Assembly (NCBI RefSeq): GCF_009741825.1
Contig: NZ_WPCA01000008.1
Coordinates: forward strand, 1 to 42,880
Length of the DNA: 42,880 bases
Direction of reading: 5' to 3'
Origin: Halapricum sp. CBA1109
GTDB lineage: Archaea > Halobacteriota > Halobacteria > Halobacteriales > Haloarculaceae
Shown: piece after piece, positions 1-9,382 of the stretch
Position numbering within the stretch: the first letter of the stretch is position 1
How the letters are laid out: each line of letters begins with the position of its first letter
Position numbers and translations under genes: made by a program
Notes under the pieces: model-generated
What the model was told of the DNA's origin: nothing
Database searches by the model: none
The model's input: only the letters and a program-made list of their open reading frames with translations

Positions 1-970
1 ACCCGGCGACGTCGCCGGGTTCGACGAGCCGGCCGGCGCTGTCGTCGCCGCGGCCGACGACCTCCGGAATCGCGCTCGTGTCAGAGGCGACGATAGGCGT
101 TCCGGCGGCCATCGCCTCGAGGAAGACGACGCCGAACCCCTCCCAGCGGGACGGCAACGCGAACACGTCGAAGGCGTGCATCAGTGCCGGAATATCCTCT
201 CTGAACCCGGTGAACGTCACCCGGTCTTCGATACCCAGTCGTCGCGTGAGCGCCCGCAGGTCCGCTTTTTCCTCGCCCCGTCCGACGACCGCGAGTCGGG
301 CGTCGGGGACTGACTCGCTCACTCGCCCGAACGCGCGCACCAACACCGGGAAGTCCTTCTGTTCGGTGAGTCGACCGACAGTGCCGACGAGCGGGCCGTT
401 CCCGCTCAGCTCCGATCTGACCGACGCGACGGTCTCCGGGGGCACCTCGTCGAACGGTGCCGGGTCGAGGCCGTAGTGGATCGTCTCCACGTCGCCCGGG
501 GCCACGCGGGTCGTCTCGAGGAGGTACTGGCGGACGTGCTCCGAGAGGCAGACCACGCGGTCGGCTTGGGTCATCGCCAGATCGTGTATCGTCCGGTAGG
601 GCTGTTCGTCCCAGAACGGGTGGTCGTTGTGCTTCGAGACGACGAACCGCGTGTCGCGTGTCAGGGCCGCGACCGCCGCGCCGTAGACGGTCCCGTGGAA
701 CAGGTGCCCGTGGATCACGTCGTACTCCTCGCCGCGGACGTGTCCGAGGAGTCGGGCCAGCCCGAGCGGGTCGGCGTCGGCTCCGATGTCGATGGCGACG
801 ACCGTACAGCCGGCCGCCTCGAACGCCTCCCGAAGCTCTCCCTCCCCTTTCAGGTAGGCGACTGTCACGTCGTGGCCGCGCTCGACTAATCCCTCACAGA
901 GTGTGAGCAGGTGGTTCTCGGCGCCGCCGACAGTAATCCCGGTGATGAGCTGTAGTACCCGACGTGCCAT
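1..970 (-). CDS. GT4-family glycosyltransferase, 3' end cut off by the window edge
   Basis: About 323 residues are visible and the reading frame is still open at position 1. The protein starts MARRVLQLITG with a glycine-rich GGAEN loop near residue 17, typical of the N-terminal Rossmann domain of GT4 retaining glycosyltransferases. The donor-binding half has GTVGRLTEQKDF near the start of the second domain and the EX7E motif as EGFGVVFLEAMAAGTPIV, followed by IPEVV. It should transfer a sugar from a nucleotide-sugar donor to a glycan or lipid acceptor at the cytosolic membrane face; donor and acceptor cannot be told. The ATG at 970 is supported by a TATA-like box (994-1000) about 24-30 nt upstream, implying a leaderless mRNA. 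It is divergent from the sulfatase-like gene at 1082. Confidence 0.9.
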   Translation of the reverse strand, partial: MARRVLQLITGITVGGAENHLLTLCEGLVERGHDVTVAYLKGEGELREAFEAAGCTVVAIDIGADADPLGLARLLGHVRGEEYDVIHGHLFHGTVYGAAVAALTRDTRFVVSKHNDHPFWDEQPYRTIHDLAMTQADRVVCLSEHVRQYLLETTRVAPGDVETIHYGLDPAPFDEVPPETVASVRSELSGNGPLVGTVGRLTEQKDFPVLVRAFGRVSESVPDARLAVVGRGEEKADLRALTRRLGIEDRVTFTGFREDIPALMHAFDVFALPSRWEGFGVVFLEAMAAGTPIVASDTSAIPEVVGRGDDSAGRLVEPGDVAG

Positions 971-993
971 CCGGCGTACCTACCGTCGCGGGT

Positions 994-1000
994 TACAAAA
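994..1000 (-). promoter_or_regulatory. TATA-like box of the GT4 gene at 970
   Basis: TTTTGTA on the minus strand, 24-30 nt before the ATG at 970. This is the spacing expected for a leaderless haloarchaeal transcript. Confidence 0.5.
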
Positions 1001-1049
1001 CGGTTCCCTGATTTCTTGTCCGGGACGGGGCAGACCTCGGTAGAGACGG

Positions 1050-1056
1050 TTTATTA
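1050..1056 (+). promoter_or_regulatory. TATA box deciding the start at 1082
   Basis: TTTATTA lies 26-32 nt upstream of the ATG at 1082. This favours that ATG over an in-frame TTG at 1016, which would place the box inside the gene. Confidence 0.6.
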
Positions 1057-1081
1057 CCTGCTGGACAGAAAGGCCGTCACG

Positions 1082-2002
1082 ATGGGTGCAGGATCGCTCC
1101 GTCGACGTATTCGGGTCATCGCGTACAAGGCGTACCTCGCCGGCTGGTATCCGTTCACCTCGCGCGTCCCGATCGGAACGAACGTCTACGAGCGCGAGTG
1201 GGACGCGCTGTTGTTACTCGACACCTGCCGAGTCGATGCGCTCCGGGCCGTCGCCGACGAGTACGACTTCCTCGGCGCGGTCGAGTCGATGGTATCGGTC
1301 GGTAGCACGTCGTCCGAGTGGATAGCGAACACGTTCCGGGAGCGGTACCGCCCGGAGATAGCCGAGACAGCCTACCTCTCGGCGAACGCCTTTTCGAAGC
1401 GTGTCATCGAGGACCGTGATTTCCCCGGGGACCGACTCCCCGTCGCTTGGACGACTGTCGACGCCACGGCGTTCGGTCTGCTCGACAACGCTTGGCGATA
1501 CCAGCCGGAAACGCCGTACAAGCACATGCTCGCGGAACATCTCACCGACCGAGCCATCGCTGTCGGCCGTGACCGCGATCCGGGCCGTCTCATCGTCCAC
1601 TACTCACAGCCGCACGCACCGTACATCGCCGCCGCGAGAGCCGCCAACCGTGACCTAGAACCACACGAACGGGACCCCTTCGAAGAACTCAGAGCGGGTC
1701 GTGTCGACCGCGAGACCGTCTGGAACGCCTACCTCGACAATCTACGGATGGCTCTCGACAGTGTCGCGGTGTTGCTTCGGAACCTCGACGCCGAGACGGT
1801 TGCGATCAGTGCCGACCACGGCGAGGCCTTCGGTTCTTGGGGAGCGTACAACCACCCCGCCGGATCACTCCATCCACACGTCAAACGAGTGCCGTGGGCG
1901 ACGACGACTGCCACCGACGAGGGTGGGCACGAACCGAAAATCGACCGCCCTGAACCACAGCGCGACGTCGAGAGTCACCTCGACGCACTGGGTTACCGGT
2001 AG
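1082..2002 (+). CDS. Small sulfatase-like (alkaline phosphatase superfamily) protein, 306 aa
   Basis: A compact AP-superfamily protein without signal peptide or membrane segment. The N-terminal metal-binding strand reads LLLLDTCRVDAL (about residue 42), the presumed nucleophile segment VGSTSSEW follows about 35 residues later, the mid-protein motif is YSQPHAPY, and the C-terminal metal site is SADHGEAFG. It lacks the C/S-x-P-x-R formylglycine motif of true sulfatases, so phospho- or sulfo-ester chemistry by a Ser/Thr nucleophile is more likely; the substrate is unknown. It ends HLDALGYR, a tail shared with six other AP-fold proteins here. Its close relatives in this window are the genes at 14367-15272 and 18394-19295. 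The last 10 nt overlap the convergent gene ending at 1993. Confidence 0.85.
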   Translation: MGAGSLRRRIRVIAYKAYLAGWYPFTSRVPIGTNVYEREWDALLLLDTCRVDALRAVADEYDFLGAVESMVSVGSTSSEWIANTFRERYRPEIAETAYLSANAFSKRVIEDRDFPGDRLPVAWTTVDATAFGLLDNAWRYQPETPYKHMLAEHLTDRAIAVGRDRDPGRLIVHYSQPHAPYIAAARAANRDLEPHERDPFEELRAGRVDRETVWNAYLDNLRMALDSVAVLLRNLDAETVAISADHGEAFGSWGAYNHPAGSLHPHVKRVPWATTTATDEGGHEPKIDRPEPQRDVESHLDALGYR

Positions 2003-2589
2003 TCGCGCAACGCTCGCCCCAGTGCCGTTCCGATGTCATCGTCCGCACGGATCGCGTCGAGGCAGACGACCATTCCGTAGCCGGTGTACAGCGTTCCGAC
2101 GAGCACGAGCAGCGATATCGGCTCCATCAGGAGCCGCGACGAGTAGAAGATGTCTAACGGGAGGATGACGACGACGAAGGCCGTCGCAATGCCCGCACGC
2201 TCCGAGTCGAACAGCGACCGAGCGGCCAGTCCCATCGCCGGGACCGTGGCCAGCACGGCCGCCAGCAACGCGAGGTTCGGCCCCGACTGCCCGAACACGA
2301 GATAGAACAGCGCCATAACGAGTTCGACGCCCAGATGCTCCAGTTCGCTCACCGCCAGTGACCCCTCCAGTGCGATCCGTTCCACGTCGGCGAGATAGAT
2401 CGCACTGTCGTCGTGTGACGGCGTGAGCGTCGCATACGGGACGCGGGCGACGACCGCGAGCGCCACGGCCCCGGCGTACGCCGCCACTAGGCGACGCCTG
2501 CCTGCGAACCGCTCGCCGGCAGTGACCGCCCCCACGAGGCCGAGTGAGAGGAGCCCAACCCACCAAATCGGGCCGACAGCTATCTGCAC
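1993..2589 (-). CDS. Short multi-spanning membrane protein, probably a truncated GT39/PMT-like glycosyltransferase
   Basis: The 198 residues hold about six hydrophobic segments (near 5-22, 33-50, 87-103, 106-127, 135-155 and 157-175). Between segments 2 and 3 is an acidic loop, SHDDSAIYLADVERIA. An Asp pair in the first external loop followed by this helix pattern resembles the N-terminal half of GT39-like dolichyl-phosphate-sugar mannosyltransferases, which are usually 400-600 residues. The C-terminal half is absent and the frame ends in a hydrophilic tail (GTALGRALRDYR) overlapping the end of the neighbouring sulfatase-like gene by 10 nt. It is therefore either a decayed remnant or a small stand-alone membrane protein. 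The GTG at 2589 has a TATA-like box 22-30 nt upstream. Confidence 0.55.
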   Translation of the reverse strand: MQIAVGPIWWVGLLSLGLVGAVTAGERFAGRRRLVAAYAGAVALAVVARVPYATLTPSHDDSAIYLADVERIALEGSLAVSELEHLGVELVMALFYLVFGQSGPNLALLAAVLATVPAMGLAARSLFDSERAGIATAFVVVILPLDIFYSSRLLMEPISLLVLVGTLYTGYGMVVCLDAIRADDDIGTALGRALRDYR

Positions 2590-2610
2590 GGTAGCCGTTC
2601 ACGGAGCCGC

Positions 2611-2619
2611 GAAAATAAG
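2611..2619 (-). promoter_or_regulatory. TATA-like box of the membrane protein gene at 2589
   Basis: CTTATTTTC on the minus strand, 22-30 nt before the GTG at 2589. It shows that the truncated gene still has a plausible leaderless promoter. Confidence 0.45.
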
Positions 2620-2643
2620 TGTTCCCGACGCGGTGATCAGTTG

Positions 2644-2651
2644 GATTTTTG
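2644..2651 (+). promoter_or_regulatory. TATA-like box of the GT4 gene at 2676
   Basis: GATTTTTG, 25-32 nt before the ATG at 2676, on the opposite strand from the box at 2611-2619. The 86-nt gap is thus a divergent promoter region. Confidence 0.4.
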
Positions 2652-2675
2652 TTCGCGGCCCGTCGATCAGGGGTA

Positions 2676-3870
2676 ATGCGGATCCTGTTCGCTCCCGGTA
2701 TCTTTCCACCAGACGCCGGCGGCCCGGCGACGTTCGTTCCCGACATCTCGACGGAGTTCGACCGACGCGGCCACGAGACACTCGTCGTGACCAACGGTGA
2801 TCCGGCCCCGTCGGTGGACGAGGAGTTCCCCTTCGATGTCGTCCGCGTCCGCCCGGACCCAGCGCTGACCCGGTATCCGCGGCAGTTGCGAACGGTCGTC
2901 GGTACCGCTCGGTCGTTCGACCCCGACGTGATATTCGCCAACGCCTTCGACTGGCCCGCCGTCGTCGCCGGGACGCTCACCCGGACGCCGGTCGTGGTGA
3001 AGGTCGTCGGCGATATGGCGTGGGAGCGTGCCAAGGTCCGGTACGATGTGACCGACGACATCGAAGCGTTCGCGCGGCGGCGGTACGGCCCCCGGGTCGA
3101 ACTCCATCGGGCCGTCCGAACCGCACAGACTCGCGGTGCCGACCACGTCGCCGTGCCCAGCCACTACCTGAAGAACCTCGTCGCCGGTTGGGGCGTCGAT
3201 GCCGACGACATCACGACGATATACAACGCCATCGACACCGGCGCTATCACGGAGACGGCGACGGGCGAGAGCAGCGACATCGTCACAGTCTGCCGGCAGG
3301 TCGAGTGGAAGGGCGTCCGGGGATTGATCGACGCCGTCGCCGCGGTGGCTGACAGCGTACCGGACGCGACGCTGCACGTGATCGGTGACGGGCCACACCA
3401 GCAGCGCTTCGAACGCTACGCCGCCCGAACGGTCGATGCCGACCGGGTCGTCTTCCACGGGCGGGTCCCACACGACGACGTCCTCGAACACGTCGCCGAC
3501 AGTCGGGTGTTCGCCCTCAACTCGACGTACGAGGGGTTGCCCCACGCTGTCCTCGAAGCGATGGCCTGTGGCACGCCTGCAGTCGTCTCCGACGCCGGCG
3601 GCAACCCGAGTGGTCGCCGACGGGGAGTCGGGGTTCGTCGTCCCGCAGGGTGACGCCGACGCCTTCGCCGACCGGTTCGAGCAGTTGCTGACCGACGACG
3701 GGTTGTGGATACGGTTCCACGAGGCGAGCCAGTCGCGGTTGGCCTCCCACTTCGATCAGGAACGGATGTACGACGAGTACGAGGCCCTGCTCCGGGGCAT
3801 CATCGACGGCGACGAGACGATGGTCGAGACGTTCGCCGAACGGCAGCACAGCGAGGGCGGCCAGCGATGA
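2676..3870 (+). CDS. GT4-family glycosyltransferase with a frame break near 3608
   Basis: The N-terminal domain begins MRILFAPGIFPPDAGGPATF, a classic GT4 acceptor-domain start. The second domain includes IVTVCRQVEWKG and the EX7E element EGLPHAVLEAMACGTPAV near residue 285, then SDAGGNP. Immediately after NP (CCG at 3606-3608) the expected EVVADGESGF continues only in the next frame, from GTG at 3610. Two bases are missing or one is extra. The downstream frame then runs in good family sequence (VPQGDADAFADRF) to the TGA at 3868-3870. The repaired length is about 397 residues, normal for GT4. The stop overlaps the next start as ATGA, so the two GT4 genes are translationally coupled. The break sits in a short C/G-rich stretch and may be a sequence error. 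Confidence 0.85.
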
Positions 3871-5027
3871 CCATCCAGTACGTCGCCAACGCACGGATCC
3901 CGAGCAGGAAAGCCCATCCTTACCAGATCGTCCAGATGTGTGCGGGCTTCGAGGCGGCGGGCGAAGACGTCGAACTCGTCGTCCCCGACCGCCGTCACGG
4001 TCGGAACGCGGTCGACGGCCCGGCCGAATCGTACTTCGATACGCGGATAAGCTTCGACATCACGAAACTTCGCTGTATCGACTTCATATACACCCTCGAC
4101 CGGTTGCCGTCGGCCTTCGGACTCCCCATCTTCTACCTACAGGCCCTGACGTTCAGTCTGGCTGCCCTGTGGCACGTCCTCCGGGGGGAGCAGGCGGACC
4201 TAATCTATACGCGGTCGCTGCTCTTTGCCCTCCTCTGTAGTATCGTCCTGCCAGACCGTACCGTCGTCGAACTCCACCAGTTCCCCTCTAGGCGGTGGGT
4301 CGCTCGCCTCCTCGGGCGGCGGTTCGAGCGGCTCCGCGGCGTCGTCACCATCTCCGAAGGGCTCCGCCGGGAGTGGGACCAGGCCACCGACGCCGACATC
4401 GTGGTCGAACCGGACGGTGTCCGCCTCGACCGGTTCGACGCCGATGTCGACCGGAGCGCCGTCCGAGGTGAGCTTTCGACGGCCGAGGACCGGTTCGTCG
4501 CCTGCTACGCCGGCAGCGTCAAGCCGTGGAAGGGTGTCGACACGCTCGTTCGGGCGGCGGCTACGCTCGAGGATGTCGACGTCTGGGTCGTCGGCGGCAC
4601 CGACGACCAGTTGGCGTGGCTCCGGGAGACGGTCGGCTCGGTTCCGGGGTCGGTCACGCTCGTCGGCCACGTCCGGCCCGAGGCCGTGCCGCGGTATCTC
4701 GCCGCCAGCGACTGCCTCGTCCTCCCGAACACCGCCGACAGCGACATCTCCTCGCGGTACACCTCGCCGCTGAAACTGTTCGAGTATATGGCGGCCGGCC
4801 GTCCCATCGTCGCATCCGACCTGCCGTCGATCCGTGAGGTCCTCGACGAGGAGTCGGCGTTCTTCTTCGACCCTGACGACCCCGCGTCCCTCGCGGCGTG
4901 TCTCCGCACGGTTCGGGACGGCGACGATGCCGACGACCGCACGGCGGCGGCTCGAAACCGCGTCGAGCGCTACACGTGGACCGCCCGCGCCGAGCGCATC
5001 CTCGACCGATACGCGTCGGGGCGGTGA
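3867..5027 (+). CDS. GT4-family glycosyltransferase, 386 aa
   Basis: Starts MTIQYVANARIPSRKAHPYQ, where the segment RxPSxKAHPxQ is characteristic of a GT4 subgroup found in archaeal and bacterial surface polysaccharide clusters. The C-terminal donor domain has CYAGSVKPWKGVD near residue 213 and SRYTSPLKLFEYMAAGRPIV near residue 297, replacing the canonical EX7E with a K-x-x-E version seen in the same subgroup. The ATG overlaps the TGA of the upstream GT4 (ATGA), so the pair probably acts in sequence on one glycan. It ends 9 nt before the convergent sulfatase-like gene. No signal peptide is visible; it is expected to be cytosolic or membrane-peripheral. Confidence 0.9.
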   Translation: MTIQYVANARIPSRKAHPYQIVQMCAGFEAAGEDVELVVPDRRHGRNAVDGPAESYFDTRISFDITKLRCIDFIYTLDRLPSAFGLPIFYLQALTFSLAALWHVLRGEQADLIYTRSLLFALLCSIVLPDRTVVELHQFPSRRWVARLLGRRFERLRGVVTISEGLRREWDQATDADIVVEPDGVRLDRFDADVDRSAVRGELSTAEDRFVACYAGSVKPWKGVDTLVRAAATLEDVDVWVVGGTDDQLAWLRETVGSVPGSVTLVGHVRPEAVPRYLAASDCLVLPNTADSDISSRYTSPLKLFEYMAAGRPIVASDLPSIREVLDEESAFFFDPDDPASLAACLRTVRDGDDADDRTAAARNRVERYTWTARAERILDRYASGR

Positions 5028-5036
5028 AGCCGCCGC

Positions 5037-6412
5037 TCAGAGGTAGCCCATATCGGAGAGGTGTTCGCGCATCGCTTCGGAGTAGTCGCCCTCCTCGCCA
5101 CCGGTCGGTCCCGGTCGTGGTCGTCTAGCCACGCCCGGAGGGTCGCCGCGAGTCGGTCCGTCAGGTCGGGGTCGTCACCGCTCCGGTCCGTCGTCTGGTC
5201 GGGCAGTTCGAACAGTTCGGTCCTCCCGTCGCTGTCGTGCAGTCGGTAGTCGGCGGTCCGGAGCGCACTCACGTCCCCGAGGTGGAACGGGGCGATGTCG
5301 AAGTCGGGGTTGTGCCTGTGGTACGGTTCGAGGTCGGTCTCGTGGTCCTGACTGACCACGAACTCCCGGGGTGGTGCCGACAGCGGCCGCCCCTCGAACC
5401 CGGTGGTGTCACCGCCGACGCGGTCCAGTATCGTCTCCATCACGTCCGCGTGTTGGACGAGGCGGTCGTCGGCCACGTCGTCGAGTCCGCTCGTGACCAT
5501 CGGGACGCGCGTGAGTTCGTCCTTGAGAACGAACTTGTGCCCCAGCAGTCCGTACTCGCCGAACAGTTCCCCGTGGTCTGCGGTGACGACGACGACCACC
5601 TCGCGGTCGTCCATCCCCTCGACGGCCGCCAGCAACCGCCTGACACACTCGTCGGTGTACCGTATCTCGGCGTCGTACATCGCCCGCAACGCGTCCAGTT
5701 CGTCCTCGCCGAGGGTGTGGCCCGTCGCGATGAACCGCTCGACGTTCTCGTGGACGTGCATCGAGAACTCACCCGCGTCGGCGGCGGACATCGATAGGTC
5801 TCCGGTGTACCGGTCGCGGTAGGACAGCGGCGGATAGTACGGCCTGTGTGGTTCGTTGTAGTGGGCGTAGAGGAAGACCGGATCGTCGCCGTCGCGGAGC
5901 CACCGTTTGGCGCTCCCGTTGAGGAGATACGCTGTCGCGTGGCGGTACTTGTCGAACGTGACGCCAGCGGAGTGGCGACGCAGATTCACGAGAAAACCCG
6001 CGAGCGCCCGCCACGGTACCGACCGCAACATCGTTGAGGGGTGGATCCACGTGAACTCGTCGAACCCTCTGTCCAGTCCCGTTTCGGGGCTGACGTACCG
6101 GTTCGAGGAGAAGCCGCCGGTCCGATAGCCCAGCGCACCGAATCGTTCCGGTACCGACGGGATGTCCTCGGGAAGTGTCCGGTGGTCGTACCCGAGACCG
6201 TTCGAGGTGGGGTACGTGCCCGTCAGCATCGACGCCGTCGACGTGAGCGTGTACTTCCCGTGGGCGAAGCAGTTCGGGAGGTACTGCCCGTCGGCCCGGT
6301 CGGCCAGTGCGGCGACGTTCGGCGTCGTGTCCCGTCCGTACCCGTCCATCGTCGTGTGGTCGGCCCGCACACTGTCGAGCGTGATCCAGACGACGTGGGG
6401 CCGTTCGTCCAT
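5037..6412 (-). CDS. Sulfatase-like AP-superfamily protein, about 458 aa, frame break near its C terminus
   Basis: Begins MDERPHVVWITLDSVRADHT, so the metal-binding Asp strand is at the very N terminus with no signal peptide. The nucleophile region is AHGKYTLTSTASMLTGTYPT, with Thr where sulfatases carry Cys/Ser-x-Pro-x-Arg. Further motifs are HYNEPHRPYYPP and the metal site VVTADHGELFGEYGLLGH. The original frame runs past the natural end into arginine-rich sequence, whereas the adjacent frame from about 5096 reads GGEEGDYSEAMREHLSDMGY and stops at 5037-5039. That ending matches the LGY-type tail of its paralogues, so one base is probably missing between 5096 and 5110. Adding it gives an integral 459 codons. 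The promoter lies at 6437-6444. Substrate is unknown. Confidence 0.85.
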
Positions 6413-6436
6413 ACCGTGGCAGTAGTTGGGGAGCGG

Positions 6437-6444
6437 TACAAATA
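6437..6444 (-). promoter_or_regulatory. TATA-like box of the sulfatase-like gene at 6412
   Basis: TATTTGTA on the minus strand, 25-32 nt before the ATG at 6412. Confidence 0.5.
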
Positions 6445-6490
6445 GCTGTGCGTCGATGGATAAATGACACCGAGTTGTCCGACCGTGGGA

Positions 6491-6498
6491 TACTTTTC
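6491..6498 (+). promoter_or_regulatory. TATA-like box supporting the start at 6519
   Basis: TACTTTTC ends 21 nt before the ATG at 6519. Its centre is about 25 nt upstream of 6519 but only 19 nt upstream of the in-frame ATG at 6513, so 6519 is favoured. Confidence 0.35.
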
Positions 6499-6518
6499 AT
6501 TCGACAGCTTATATGCTG

Positions 6519-7774
6519 ATGGTGCCTCCTGTCGTTCTCCTCTCGGTAGACTCACTGCGATATGATCGACTTTCCGAGGAGTATTTCCCCGAGTGTATGC
6601 CGATGTTCGAGACAGACTTTGCCTCTTTCACCAACTGCTACTCCCACGGTGTTGCGACACCCTTCGCGTTCCCCGGGATCATCAGTGGGGCCCTTTCCAG
6701 CGACGACTGTACCCTCCCCACTGACCAGCCTACGATTGCAGAACAGATAGCTATTGAGCGAACGATAGCGTTCACCAACAACGGCCATCTTCGTCCGGGT
6801 CGTGGATACAATCGTGGTATCGAGACATTCGATTGGGCCAAACCACCGACTGGAGTCCACCCGATTCGCCGGTTGAAAGAGATCGACCTTCTTCGACGAA
6901 TTCCACTCGTCCCGGCGCTGTACCATCTTCTAGTGGGGGCGTACCGTGACACGTCTAACTACACCGGGTCGAGTGAGTACCCGATTCCCTATGAAACCGC
7001 AGACACTGTGACGGATTTTGCCATAGAGAATCTTACCAGTCAGGAGACGTTCCTCTGGCTCACTATATGGACCCCCATACGCCGCATCATCCTGATAGTG
7101 CAGTCGATATCCCAGAGATATCACACACCGACGATGAACTCCGAGAGATAAACGACCGATTTACTGACGGGCGTCGTGATGGCCTCAGCGATGCGGAGAT
7201 GTCGCTCGCCACTACACTGTACGACGCGAACGTCAGATATCTCGACAGAGAACTCGCGCGTCTGCTTCGATGGCTACGACGACAGCCGTGGTACAGTGAT
7301 GCTCTCATCGCTATTGTCTCCGACCACGGCGAGTTGCTCGGTGAATATGGTCTGACCTTCCATCCGTGGGGGGCTGACCCACACGATGAACTAGTGCGAA
7401 CTCCTCTCTTGGTCAAATATCCGAACGGCGACCACGCTGGCAGTTCGTACGATCACTTGACTGGCCACCGAAACCTCTACTCGACGCTCACGTCCAACAG
7501 CAACTCGCCCTCTAATAGCATTCCTTGCCTCACAGAGGCTACCGATCAACGTATCGTTTCCCTCTCCAACGGAGCAGTTCGGGTCACCGAGAAGACGGGT
7601 TATCTCGTTGGGACCCGAGACGGTACTGTCCGAACCGAGGGGACTGTCTCATCTGAGGCACGGGAAGTCGCGAACAAAACGGCGCTCCCGGTATGTCAGA
7701 ATATGAGTGGTGAGAAACCCGGTGTCGACACACAGCAGATGGAAGACCGTCTCGAAGCACTTGGATACAAGTAA
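6519..7774 (+). CDS. Sulfatase-like AP-superfamily protein, about 418 aa, split by a one-base loss near 7061
   Basis: The N terminus MVPPVVLLSVDSLRYD carries the metal-binding Asp. The nucleophile region is SHGVATPFAFPGIISG (Thr in place of the sulfatase Cys/Ser motif). The first frame reads correctly to ETFLWL (7061) and then derails. The next frame, starting with the tyrosine codon just before ATG 7067, gives MDPHTPHHPDSAVDIPE and continues to IVSDHGELLGEYGLTFHPWG and the tail RLEALGYK. One C inserted between 7061 and 7062 restores LHYMDPHTP, the H-Y-x-x-P-H motif of its paralogues, in a single 419-codon frame. The gene is noticeably more A+T-rich than its neighbours. It is divergent from the paralogue at 6412. 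An alternative start is ATG 6513. Confidence 0.85.
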
Positions 7775-7843
7775 CCAATAGCGAGGGGATTCGCCGTCGA
7801 GCATCACGCTAAAGATTGTCGGCCACCTCTGGAGTGATATACC

Positions 7844-9382
7844 GTGCATCGGACACCCTCTGTCATCACTATCGGCCTCGACGGAGCAACGTGGCGGCTC
7901 CTCGACCGGTGGGTCGACGACGGGACGCTCCCGAATCTCGCCGCGTTGCTCGACCGGGGCGTCCGTTCCGACCTGCGGAGCTGTCACCCGCCGGTCACTT
8001 CCCCGAACTGGAAGTGTCTCTCGACGGGTCGAAATCCCGGTGCCCTCGACGTCTACTGGTGGGAGGTGCTCACCGAGACGGCCGACGGCTACGAGATATC
8101 CCGTCCGACCTCGACGTCCTACCGGCAACCCGAACTGTGGGACTACCTCGGGCACAACGACATACTGAGCGCCGTCGTCAATATGCCGACGACGCACCCG
8201 CCGACGGACATCTCAGGCGTGATGGTTTCCGGAGGGCCCAACGCCGAGGAACAGGGGTTCACGACGCCGCAGTCGCTCGAATCGACGCTCCGGGAACGCT
8301 ACGACTACCGGTGTCTGCCACGCCGGTTGTCGCTCCTCGGTGACGGCGACGAGGCGGCCGTCGAGGAGGCTATCGACCTCGTCGGAACTCGCTTCGAGGT
8401 GGCCGAACACCTCGGCCGTACCAGAGACGTCGACTATCTCAACGTGACGGTGTATCTCAGTAACGTCTTCCAGCACTTCTTCTGGGACGGGCCGGCGACC
8501 GAGGCCCTCTGGCGGCGTATCGACGACGGTATCGGACGGCTGGTCGAGACGTTCGAGGACGCGACCTTCCTCCTCGCCTCCGATCACGGCAGCAACGAGA
8601 CGGACCTGAAGTTCTACATCAACCTCTGGCTGGCCGAACAGGGGTATCTCGAGACCACCGGGTCGGACGCGACAATCGGACCGATGTTGTACCGACTTGG
8701 CTTACACCGGGATCGGCTGTCGGCATTGGCAACGAAAATCGGCGTTAAATCCGCTCTCAAACGGCTACTGAGCCGTGACGTCATCGACAGCGTTCCGACG
8801 AAGACGGGGTCGGTCAGGCTGGAAGGAAAAAACGACCGTATCGACTGGGAGGCGTCCGACGCCTTCGCCTTCGGGCAGGGGCCGGTGTACGTCTTCGACG
8901 ACGACAAGCGCGAGGAAATAAAGGCCGCACTGGCCGACCTGACACACGACGGCAAGCACATCGCCAGTACCGTCCACGACGGGGCGGATGTCTACTCCGG
9001 CCCCTACGCCGAGACGGCCCCGGACCTCGTCATCGAACAGAACGAGGGCGTCCACATCTCGAACTCGCTCGGCGACGAGGATATCTTCGTCGACCCGGAC
9101 CACTGGCGGGCGGAGAACGAGATGACCGGTATCTTCGCCGCCGCCGGCCCGGACATCGACACGGACGTCCCGCTGGACACCGTCTCTATCCTCGATTTCG
9201 CCCCGTCCGTGCTGGCGCTTCTCGACACGCCGGTCGCCTCGTCGATGGAGGGGACTGTCCTCCCCGTGGTCGACCGTCCGGACGTCAGTTACGCCTCTTA
9301 CGACTTCGACGCGCGGTCCGACACCGCGGTAGAGGGGGACCGGACGCGGGAGCGACTGTCGGACCTCGGCTACCTCGAATGA
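7844..9382 (+). CDS. Type I phosphodiesterase/nucleotide-pyrophosphatase-like AP-superfamily protein, 512 aa
   Basis: The N terminus (PSVITIGLDGATWRLLD) and the following PPVTSPNWKCLSTGRNPG belong to the phosphodiesterase/pyrophosphatase branch of the AP superfamily; the Thr in PVTSPNW is the predicted nucleophile. FLLASDHGSNE is the C-terminal metal site. It differs from the other AP-fold proteins in the window by this GLDGAT start, but it shares their tail (RLSDLGYLE). The family hydrolyses or transfers phosphodiesters and pyrophosphates such as nucleotide-sugars or lipid-phosphates; the true substrate here is unknown. The start is GTG at 7844. Its stop overlaps the deacetylase start as ATGA, so the two products probably act on the same molecule. 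No signal peptide is visible. Confidence 0.88.
   Translation: MHRTPSVITIGLDGATWRLLDRWVDDGTLPNLAALLDRGVRSDLRSCHPPVTSPNWKCLSTGRNPGALDVYWWEVLTETADGYEISRPTSTSYRQPELWDYLGHNDILSAVVNMPTTHPPTDISGVMVSGGPNAEEQGFTTPQSLESTLRERYDYRCLPRRLSLLGDGDEAAVEEAIDLVGTRFEVAEHLGRTRDVDYLNVTVYLSNVFQHFFWDGPATEALWRRIDDGIGRLVETFEDATFLLASDHGSNETDLKFYINLWLAEQGYLETTGSDATIGPMLYRLGLHRDRLSALATKIGVKSALKRLLSRDVIDSVPTKTGSVRLEGKNDRIDWEASDAFAFGQGPVYVFDDDKREEIKAALADLTHDGKHIASTVHDGADVYSGPYAETAPDLVIEQNEGVHISNSLGDEDIFVDPDHWRAENEMTGIFAAAGPDIDTDVPLDTVSILDFAPSVLALLDTPVASSMEGTVLPVVDRPDVSYASYDFDARSDTAVEGDRTRERLSDLGYLE

Noticed and set aside
2036-3061. 341-codon antisense frame across the membrane-protein and GT4 genes
   Set aside because: It crosses two real genes and a divergent promoter region, with arginine-rich shadow composition.
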